Of a stretch of DNA of 64,000 bases, positions 18,101 through 23,968 are shown one piece after another. The stretch covers positions 62,001-126,000 of the forward strand of contig CANJME010000001.1 of assembly GCA_947475875.1 (NCBI GenBank), read 5' to 3'. Position 1 is the first letter of the stretch, and each line of letters starts with the position of its first letter. A program made the position numbers and the translations under genes. Under the pieces are notes generated by a model. That model worked only from the letters and a program-made list of their open reading frames with translations, did not search any database and was not told where the DNA came from. The stretch is from Caulobacteraceae bacterium (lineage in GTDB: Bacteria; Pseudomonadota; Alphaproteobacteria; Caulobacterales; Caulobacteraceae).

Positions 18101-18200
18101 CGGGCGGAGGCGCCTTCGCGGCCGGCGCGGCCGAAGCGGCCAGAGCGCTGGTCAGCAGTCCCAGAAGTGCGAGTGCCAGTCGGCGCAATCTCGTCTCCAC
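15111..18200 (-). CDS. Exported TPR-CHAT (caspase-like) protein
   Basis: A 1029-residue protein. An N-terminal signal peptide (RRLALALLGLLTSALAASAAPA) is followed by a long helical region with TPR-like repeats (~200-560) and a C-terminal CHAT domain (~720-1029). The CHAT catalytic pair is present: HFATHG with His867/His871 and LSACDT with Cys920, followed by GLVRAFIGAGARSVVASHW and the closing HPYYWAGFAVVGD. CHAT domains are clan CD cysteine peptidases related to caspases and separase; TPR regions usually bind a partner or the substrate. GTG 18200 follows GATGGG; a TTG at 18221 is also in frame. It is the first gene of the operon. The signal peptide suggests action in the periplasm, near the TPS machinery it is encoded with. 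Confidence 0.87.
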   Translation of the reverse strand: METRLRRLALALLGLLTSALAASAAPAAKAPPPVRPSVADSFRLGDKGAALCQVQSQTISPAIRGVFDRAFAVVCRDAAQPVGHIYVLRKAAEDPAARLERLRAEDVTCPAATRRTLPDLGEASVADCAMKAAAVAYRVTAVDRGKALYVAEGLTGYDSALVLALRSIIADRVLPGEVSIALTSAGDAAAFARVQAGSLDRDQAMAEGFRRNASGSYAEAAEFFDFLMRRDGEEAGGGAGESIAAQALQKSNLGAFAEADALFRQADALPTADPEQMLERRNFRILHLMNQGKLDEALRLPPVPMLVSVENRPVQARALIDSRTAAALNDNVPLARQLGASDGRLTPAERIAILNAQARALGGVILRQKGDDAGALQALQGADADLVAVRAGRVTSSLRMRAQIFSELSILAERRGDYPSADKYLRDTLTILTDSYPGSVALNAAKARYAGYLGRRGQSAAALTLYRQVVTTMSESGGAAGMENLLSPYFALLVQSLPTNPRAVDDLFLASQSLVRPGVADTQAVLARELSGGMDEASRLFRQSVTLGRDVEAARIDLARLRSASDPTSEEAAQISALTRRLANLRRDQAATQGALAAYPRYRAVGGGVLTLRDLQAALKPGEAYAKLAVVGEDIYAIFATPAEATAWKIPISARALDSQVGALRETISTVENSQRLTYPLDAGLARSLYVDLFGPVSGRMARVSHLIFEPDGAMLRLPVSLLITEQAGVDAYARRIAQRGADEFDFTGIAWLGRDRDISTAVSAKGFVDARRTPASAARNAYLGLGQNAPASGGVILASAVKTPGQTDVASCAWPASTWNKPVLADELQLAKGLVGNRGAQVVTDADFTDTGVTGRGDLASYRIIHFATHGLVTAPKPDCPARPALLTSFGSSGSDGLLSFLEIYNLRLDADLIILSACDTAGQASVAATREAGVTTGGGSALDGLVRAFIGAGARSVVASHWPVPDEFGATQKLISGLFEAPPGTSVGAALRVAERRLMDDPRTSHPYYWAGFAVVGDAARPVLRTN

Positions 18201-18223
18201 CCCATCGCGTCGCCACCGCAATC

Positions 18224-18239
18224 GCTGCTCTAGAGCAGC
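18224..18239. promoter_or_regulatory. Perfect 16-bp palindrome upstream of the CHAT operon
   Basis: GCTGCTCTAGAGCAGC reads the same on both strands and lies 24-39 bases upstream of the GTG start of the first operon gene. Size and place fit a dimeric repressor or activator site; no regulator gene is adjacent. Confidence 0.45.
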
Positions 18240-18406
18240 CGGCTATCCTGCGAGTCGAACATTGGTAACGGGAGTCGAGGGTTGCGGTCGATCCCACGCC
18301 GGTCCTCCGTCCAAAACCTCACCTCACCACAAGCTCGATCCGCTCGGACGCCAACGCCTTAATTCATCAACCAATTTTGTCCGCCGGCCCCCTCTTTCGT
18401 CCTGCA

Positions 18407-18435
18407 TTGACAGGCTATCCAATTGTGCAAAGTAT
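18407..18435 (+). promoter_or_regulatory. Possible sigma70-type promoter
   Basis: A consensus -35 TTGACA at 18407, then 17 bases to a weak -10 AAGTAT at 18430. It would start transcription just before the AAGGGGG ribosome site (18464-18470) of the small membrane protein gene. Confidence 0.3.
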
Positions 18436-18484
18436 TCGCCGCGTTGCGCAGAAGGCGCGATCAAGGGGGAATAAAACGAGCAAG

Positions 18485-18826
18485 GTGTATGCCGCCGCCA
18501 GGCTTCTGGCGATTATTGCCGCGATTGCGGCCGCGTTCGTTGCAATTCCAAGTCTCACTGAACAAAACGTCGCCGCGATCCTTATTGTGCTTGGGGTCAT
18601 CGCGGGTTTGGGCAACACGCCCGAGGACAATACCAAGGTCTATCTGGTCACCCTGGTCCTGGTTGCGACCTCGGCGGCGTTAGCCGATATCCCGGCCGCC
18701 GGGCCCTATCTGGCCGATATCTTCGCGAACCTGGGCAAGGCCTTCGTCGGCGCTTCAATCGCCGGCATTGTTCTGGGCCTGTCGCGCAAGGTTATGTCCG
18801 ACTGGACCGCCAAGAAGGCCTCCTAG
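18485..18826 (+). CDS. Small membrane protein of unknown function
   Basis: A 113-residue hydrophobic protein with about four predicted membrane segments: YAAARLLAIIAAIAAAFVAI, VAAILIVLGVIAGLG, VYLVTLVLVATSAALADI and GKAFVGASIAGIVLGL. It has a charged C-terminus RKVMSDWTAKKAS. GTG 18485 is the first start after the candidate promoter. The frame is open upstream to about 18377, and the AAGGGGG at 18464-18470 sits rather far (14 bases) from this GTG, so the start is uncertain. I do not recognise the family. It stands alone between the divergent CHAT operon and a convergent two-component system. Confidence 0.65.
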   Translation: MYAAARLLAIIAAIAAAFVAIPSLTEQNVAAILIVLGVIAGLGNTPEDNTKVYLVTLVLVATSAALADIPAAGPYLADIFANLGKAFVGASIAGIVLGLSRKVMSDWTAKKAS

Positions 18827-18855
18827 GCGCCTTTTAGGACATTACCGGACTCAAG

Positions 18856-18882
18856 GAGGCGCGGGCCCATCGCTCGCGCCTC
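18856..18882. terminator. Hairpin between convergent genes
   Basis: Perfect 8-bp stem GAGGCGCG / CGCGCCTC with an 11-base loop, located between the ends of the small membrane protein gene and the response regulator gene. No T-run follows, so termination is inferred from position and stem strength. Confidence 0.45.
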
Positions 18883-18900
18883 TGCCGGTGCGTCTGGCCC

Positions 18901-19521
18901 CTAGCGAACCAGCCGCTCGACCGCGAACTTGATCAGGGCCGCATTGGTGCGAAGGCGCAGGCGGCCCCGCAACCGGGCCGCCTCTTCAGCCGTGGTGCGA
19001 TAAGACACGCCCAGGTCGCCCGAGGCCTCGCCAATCGTCTTGCCCTGGGCTAGCAGTTCCAGCAGGCGGCGCTCACGGCCGGTCAGCCCCGACAGAGGAT
19101 CGGTCTCCTCGGCGATTCGCGCCCGGGCCAGGCGCTGCTCAACCGTACGCGACAGATAGATCTCGCCGGCGCTGACCGCGTCGATCGCCTCGAACAGGCA
19201 TTCGGGATCGTCGTTCTTGGTCACATAGCCCCGAGCGCCGGCCTCCATGGCCGAGGTGACGAAGGCGACCTCCTCGTACATCGACAGCACGATGACCTTC
19301 GCGGTGGGAAGCACCGTTGCCAGGTCGCCCAGCACATCCAGCCCACGTCGGTCGGGCAAATTGAGGTCGAGGATCACGAGATCCGGCATCGCCTGCCGGG
19401 CGATCTCCAGACCCTTCGCGGCGGTTTCGGCTTCCAGCACCTCCAGCCCCTCGCGCTGCTGCAGCACGCGCAGGCAGCCGGCGCGGACGATGGGATGGTC
19501 CTCGATCAGCAGCACCTTCAT
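18901..19521 (-). CDS. NarL-type response regulator with atypical recognition helix
   Basis: A 206-residue two-component regulator. The receiver domain (1-120) has acidic Asp8, phospho-acceptor Asp52 in VILDLNLPD, Ser80 and Lys102 (GYVTKNDD). The C-terminal LuxR/NarL HTH (~145-206) begins LTGRERRLLELLAQGKTIGEASGDLGVS as expected. The recognition helix then reads YRTTAEEAARLRGRLRLRTN in place of the usual xTVxxHxxxIxxKLxxxxR, so the helix that reads DNA is unusual. ATG 19521 overlaps the kinase stop by four bases (ATGA). It is the partner of the kinase upstream and may control the divergent TonB/copper cluster. Confidence 0.88.
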   Translation of the reverse strand: MKVLLIEDHPIVRAGCLRVLQQREGLEVLEAETAAKGLEIARQAMPDLVILDLNLPDRRGLDVLGDLATVLPTAKVIVLSMYEEVAFVTSAMEAGARGYVTKNDDPECLFEAIDAVSAGEIYLSRTVEQRLARARIAEETDPLSGLTGRERRLLELLAQGKTIGEASGDLGVSYRTTAEEAARLRGRLRLRTNAALIKFAVERLVR

Positions 19522-20846
19522 GCCTCGTCCCCCGTCTCCGGAATTTCCAGTTCGATCAGGGCCCCGCCCATCTCGCTTTTGCCCAGGACCAGCCGCCCGC
19601 CCAACGCCCTCGCCCGCTCCTGCATGCCCAGAAGGCCGATGCCGAGCCGTCCGCCTTCAGGCAGCCCCGCCCCGTCGTCAGCAATGGTCAGTTTGACCAG
19701 GCCGCCCGCGCTTGACAGCGACAGCGCCACCTTTTTCGCCTTGGCATGGCGCACCACATTGGTCAGGGCCTCCTGGGCGCTGCGATAGATAGCCTGGTTG
19801 CGTTCGTCGGAAAGGTCCAGCGCCGGCGGCGCCTCCACGGTCCAGGTCACGGCCGGATAGCGGCCTTGCCAGCCCTCAGCCAGTTTTTGCAACGCCTGGG
19901 CCAGCGGCAGCTGATCGAGGATCACCGGGCGCAACTGCTCCAGCAGCCGCGCATTGATCCGCTGGATCTGGGTGATCATCTCCGAGATCGAGGTCAGTCG
20001 TTCGCGAATCACCGCGGTGTCGGGAACCGCCTTGCGCGTCAGCCGCGAGATGGCCCCAATGTCGGCGCGGATGCCGAACAGCGAGGGGCCGATCTCGTCG
20101 TGCAGCTCCGAGGCGATCTCGCGCCGCTCGGCCTCCTGCACACTCATCAGCTTGTCCATCAGCATGCGATTGTCGCCGCCCACCTGCTCCAGCGAGGCGG
20201 CCAGCCGGTTGAAGCGGTCGGCGAGATTATGCAGTTGCGGATCGGACGAGGTGGGAACCCGAACGGTAAAATCGCCGCCCTCAAGCTTGTTCAGCGCCTC
20301 CGACAACAGGGTCAGGGGCCGAAGCGCCAGCCCCAGCGCCACCAGGATCACCGCGATCACCGCCGCCGACACCAGGGTCAGCACCACCATTTCATCACGC
20401 CAGTTGACCCAGGCCTCGTCGATCTCGTCGCGCGGCGCGGCCGACAGCACCACATCGCCGTAGGAGCCGCCTCCCACGGTGATCGGAAAGCGCGTGATCA
20501 CAGGCGGACCCGCCACCAGATTGACAAACCACTGCGGCGCCGTGGGCGACAGGGCGGCAGGCTCCAGCGACTTTCCGCCCGCGCCTTCGATGCGGATGGT
20601 CACGTGGCGCACCACCGGCGGCAGCTCACGCTGCAATTGGACAATAGCGGTCGCCGGTTCAACATCCTGGGCGGTGCGGGCCAGCGCGCTTTCGATCAGC
20701 AGGCGCGCCAGCTGCAAACCGGATTCCGTCTCGGCCTTCACCCGCGAACGGGCATCGCCGATCTCCGAAGCAGCCAGGGCGGCGAGGCTCGCCAGCACGA
20801 CAAGCGCCGGGATCAGGATCAGTCGCAGGCGGATCGGGATCTGCAC
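19518..20846 (-). CDS. NarX/UhpB-type sensor histidine kinase
   Basis: A 442-residue membrane kinase. A first transmembrane helix (LILIPALVVLASLAALAA) precedes a periplasmic sensor (~30-150), then a second helix (VVLTLVSAAVIAVILVALGLAL) and a HAMP domain (PLTLLSEALNKLEGGDFTVRV). A HisKA_3 dimerisation domain follows, with H-box EAERREIASELHDEIGPSL. The HATPase_c domain has N-box QEALTNVVRHAKA and G-boxes DDGAGLP and GIGLLGM. GTG 20846 is the only start available, as an in-frame stop lies shortly upstream. The signal is unknown. The adjacent divergent TonB receptor and copper genes suggest a metal or nutrient cue. Confidence 0.9.
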   Translation of the reverse strand: MQIPIRLRLILIPALVVLASLAALAASEIGDARSRVKAETESGLQLARLLIESALARTAQDVEPATAIVQLQRELPPVVRHVTIRIEGAGGKSLEPAALSPTAPQWFVNLVAGPPVITRFPITVGGGSYGDVVLSAAPRDEIDEAWVNWRDEMVVLTLVSAAVIAVILVALGLALRPLTLLSEALNKLEGGDFTVRVPTSSDPQLHNLADRFNRLAASLEQVGGDNRMLMDKLMSVQEAERREIASELHDEIGPSLFGIRADIGAISRLTRKAVPDTAVIRERLTSISEMITQIQRINARLLEQLRPVILDQLPLAQALQKLAEGWQGRYPAVTWTVEAPPALDLSDERNQAIYRSAQEALTNVVRHAKAKKVALSLSSAGGLVKLTIADDGAGLPEGGRLGIGLLGMQERARALGGRLVLGKSEMGGALIELEIPETGDEA

Positions 20847-20918
20847 GAGGGGTTTGATGACGCCGGAAGACGCTCAAGTCCACCGCCGCAAAAAGTGCGA
20901 CCCCTATGTGAATGATTG

Positions 20919-20940
20919 CACATTGCATCCGTGCAATGTG
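20919..20940. promoter_or_regulatory. Perfect inverted repeat in the divergent kinase/TonB-receptor intergenic region
   Basis: CACATTGCA, four bases (TCCG), TGCAATGTG: perfect 9-bp arms. It lies midway between the kinase start (20846) and the receptor start (20990). It fits a regulator binding site, or alternatively a leader hairpin of the receptor mRNA. Confidence 0.5.
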
Positions 20941-20989
20941 GCGCAGGGGCCCGTCCGCTAGTCACTCTCCGCGAAATTCGGGAGATGAC

Positions 20990-23437
20990 ATGAAACGCGT
21001 TCTGGCCCTTGGCCTTCTGGCCTCCGTCATGATTCTGCCGGCGATGGCGCTGGCCCAGGAGCCTGACACCACCGTGGTCGACGAACTGATCGTCGTCTCG
21101 CCCGCGCCTCTGGGCGGCGGCGTAGCGCTGAACCGCCTGGGCGAAACCATCTCCACGGTCGGCGGCGAAGAGCTGAATCAGACCGGATCGGCCTCATTTA
21201 CTGATGCGCTCAACCGCAACATCTCCGGGATCAGCGTCACCGATACGCAAGGCAACGCCTTCACCGGCGATGTGAACTACCGCGGCTTTTCCGCCTCGCC
21301 GCTGCAGGGTTTGCCGCAAGGGTTGGCCGTCTATCTCGGCGGCCAGCGCCTCAACGAAGCCTTTGGCGATACCATGAACTGGGACCTGATCCCCCAGGCC
21401 GCCATCGGCCGGGTGGACCTGGTCACCAACAACCCGGCCTTCGGGCTCAATGCGCTGGGCGGCGCGCTGGTCCTGCGCACCCGCGACGGCTTTGAGTTCC
21501 AGGGCATCGATGCGACGGCCGAGACCGGGGCTTTCGCCAGCCAGATCGGCGCCATCCAAGGCGGCTGGTCCAATTCCACAAACAGCCTTTACGGCGCGGT
21601 CGACGGCGGCAAGTCCGACGGCTGGCGGCCGGAGTCCGGCTCATCCGTCGCTCGCGTCTTCATCGACGTCGGCCACAAGCTTGAGAACGGCGAAATCCAC
21701 TTTGTCGGCGGCGTCAGCAATACCCATCTCGGCGTCGTTGGCCCCACCCCTGTCGACCTGCTGGAAGACGACCGCCGGACGATCTTCACCTTCCCGCAGA
21801 CCACCCACAACAATTCCCAGTTCGCGGCCATCAACGGCCAGCTCAAATTATCGGGCGACTGGTCGGTCCAGGGCGGGGTCCACACGCGAAAATTCACCCA
21901 GAGCCACGTTGACGGCAACGACGGCGATTTTGAGCGCTGCGCCTCCACGGGCCCGCTGGCCAACACCCTGTGCCTGGAAGACGACGGCTTTTCCTCGACC
22001 ATCGATGACGAGGAATTCCAGATCCTTGACGAGAACGACAACCCCATCCCCTGTCCGGTCTCCAACATCGACACTAACGGCTGCCGCAACCGCATCAGCA
22101 GCGTCGATGGCCCGCGCGTGCCCTACGGCACGATCGACCGCACCGCGACGACGACCACGACGACCGGCGTAACCTTCCAGCTGACCAACGACGCCGACTT
22201 CTCGGGCCGCAAAAACAGCCTGAACATCGGCGGCTCCTATGACTCCAGTGATATCCACTTCCGCTCCTCGAGCACGCTGGGTCTGATCACGCCGGACCTG
22301 GAAGTCATCACTGACAACTATCCGCTGCCCAACATTCCGGGCACGGTTCCGGGCCTCGGCCACGTGATCCATTCGGGGCCCGATGTCGCCTACGGTCCAG
22401 CTGACCTCGCCGTCAGCACCACCACCTCGGGCCTCTTTGCGTCCGACACCATCGATATTACGCCGGACCTCTCCCTGACCCTCGGCGGCCGCTACAACAG
22501 CCAGGACGTCGAACTGAAGGATCTCACGGGCTTTTCGCCCAGCCTCAACAGCAGCCACACCTTCAGCCGCTTCAACCCGGCCATCAACCTGGCCTGGCGT
22601 AGTGGCAAGCAGGTGATCTATGGGGGCTATTCGGAAACCAACCGCGCACCCACCCCGCTCGAGCTGGGCTGCAGTGATCCGGATCGTCCTTGCCTGCTGG
22701 AAAATTCACTGGTCGCCGACCCGCCGCTCAAACAGGTGACCTCGCGCACCTGGGAAGTCGGCGGCCGCGGCGGCGGCGACATCGACATGCTCACGTTCCG
22801 CTGGGCGGCCAGTTTCTTCAACACCGAGAACGACGACGACATCGTCTCGCTGGCCAGCACGCTCGCCGGCCGCGGCTATTTCGCCAACGTTCCCAAGACC
22901 CGGCGCACCGGCTACGACGCCCAGGTCAATGTCGGCACGGGTATGTGGACCATGTTCGTGGGCTACAGCCACGTCGACGCCACCTACGAGTTCACCGGCC
23001 TCCTGCCCTCGCCCAACAACCCCGAGGCTGATGACGACGGCAATATCGAGATCAATCCGGGCGACCACTTGGGCGGGATTCCGACCAACCGCTTGAAGAT
23101 CGGCGGCGATGCGACGTTCGGCAAGTTGACAGTGGGCTTTGATGCCCAGAACAACGGCAGCCAGTTCCTGGTCGGCGACGAGGGCAACGACAATGACAAG
23201 CTGCCCAGCTACTGGGTGGCCCAGGCCCGTGTCGACTATGCCGTGACCGACAAGGTCAGCCTGTTCGTGCGGGTCGAGAACCTCTTCAACGAGGACTTCG
23301 CCAGCTTCGGCACCTACTTCGACGAAGACGGCGTCGCCAAGGTTCGGCCGCGCGTCCTGCCGGTCGACCCCGAGGAACAGACCCTCACCCTCGGCGCGCC
23401 GCGGGCAATCTATTTCGGGCTAAGGGCGAAGTACTAG
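20990..23437 (+). CDS. TonB-dependent outer-membrane receptor
   Basis: An 815-residue active-transport receptor. The signal peptide is RVLALGLLASVMILPAMALA. A TonB box-like stretch (TTVVDELIVVS) precedes the plug domain (~40-165: EELNQTGSASFTDALNRNISGISV, NYRGFSASPLQG, DLVTNNPAFGLNALGGALVLRTR). The 22-strand barrel fills the remainder and ends in ..IYFGLRAKY with an aromatic C-terminus. ATG 20990 has GGAGA at the right distance. The substrate cannot be read from the sequence. It is followed by a DUF2946 gene and an OprC-like receptor with copper proteins, so a copper or metallophore ligand is plausible. It is divergent from a two-component system. Confidence 0.92.
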   Translation: MKRVLALGLLASVMILPAMALAQEPDTTVVDELIVVSPAPLGGGVALNRLGETISTVGGEELNQTGSASFTDALNRNISGISVTDTQGNAFTGDVNYRGFSASPLQGLPQGLAVYLGGQRLNEAFGDTMNWDLIPQAAIGRVDLVTNNPAFGLNALGGALVLRTRDGFEFQGIDATAETGAFASQIGAIQGGWSNSTNSLYGAVDGGKSDGWRPESGSSVARVFIDVGHKLENGEIHFVGGVSNTHLGVVGPTPVDLLEDDRRTIFTFPQTTHNNSQFAAINGQLKLSGDWSVQGGVHTRKFTQSHVDGNDGDFERCASTGPLANTLCLEDDGFSSTIDDEEFQILDENDNPIPCPVSNIDTNGCRNRISSVDGPRVPYGTIDRTATTTTTTGVTFQLTNDADFSGRKNSLNIGGSYDSSDIHFRSSSTLGLITPDLEVITDNYPLPNIPGTVPGLGHVIHSGPDVAYGPADLAVSTTTSGLFASDTIDITPDLSLTLGGRYNSQDVELKDLTGFSPSLNSSHTFSRFNPAINLAWRSGKQVIYGGYSETNRAPTPLELGCSDPDRPCLLENSLVADPPLKQVTSRTWEVGGRGGGDIDMLTFRWAASFFNTENDDDIVSLASTLAGRGYFANVPKTRRTGYDAQVNVGTGMWTMFVGYSHVDATYEFTGLLPSPNNPEADDDGNIEINPGDHLGGIPTNRLKIGGDATFGKLTVGFDAQNNGSQFLVGDEGNDNDKLPSYWVAQARVDYAVTDKVSLFVRVENLFNEDFASFGTYFDEDGVAKVRPRVLPVDPEEQTLTLGAPRAIYFGLRAKY

Positions 23438-23482
23438 GACGGATATCTTGCCCCACACCATCCGAACTGCTAGCCAGCGCCC

Positions 23483-23857
23483 GTGATCTCGCCTCGCGCC
23501 CGCTTCCGTCAGACCTTGCTCGCGCTCGCCGCGGCGCTGGCGATGCTTGTCCAGGCGATGCTGGCGCCGGCCGCCATGGCCGCGCCCGCGACCCTGCGGA
23601 TCGAGATCTGCACCGAGCACGGCGTCAAAACCATCACCGTGCCCGATCCGTCGGGCAAGCAGACGCCGGCCCCCTGCTCCCACTGCGAGCATTGTCTGGC
23701 CCCGGCGCTTGCCGCCCCGGCCGGCGACATTGCGCTCGCCGTCGAGCCCGCCCTCTACGCCGCCGTGGTTTCCGCGCCACGGCCCACAACCTCGCTTCTT
23801 CCCTACGCCGCCCGCGCGCCGCCAAGGCCGCCCGGCCAGGCCCCTCCGCAATCCTGA
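23483..23857 (+). CDS. DUF2946-type exported CxxC protein (copper-cluster associated)
   Basis: A 124-residue protein with signal peptide (RQTLLALAAALAMLVQAMLAPAAMA). A cysteine motif CSHCEHC (about residues 66-72) is a candidate metal site. The C-terminal half is Pro/Ala-rich. DUF2946 members commonly sit beside copper TonB receptors, as here. GTG 23483 lacks a clear ribosome site and lies 45 bases after the upstream receptor stop, so it is probably co-transcribed. Function is unknown; a small periplasmic copper-binding role is inference. Confidence 0.7.
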   Translation: MISPRARFRQTLLALAAALAMLVQAMLAPAAMAAPATLRIEICTEHGVKTITVPDPSGKQTPAPCSHCEHCLAPALAAPAGDIALAVEPALYAAVVSAPRPTTSLLPYAARAPPRPPGQAPPQS

Positions 23858-23968
23858 TCGTCTGAAACCCGCCACGCATGGGCGGCCGCACACCCGCGCT
23901 CAATCAGCGCGCCGGTAGTGCGATCAAAAATGCCCGTGCGCGTTTTCGACTCTTCAGGATTTTTCACC

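Noticed and set aside
19746-20915. Plus-strand open frame opposite the histidine kinase
   Set aside because: Arg/Gln/His-rich shadow of the kinase coding strand with no recognisable features.
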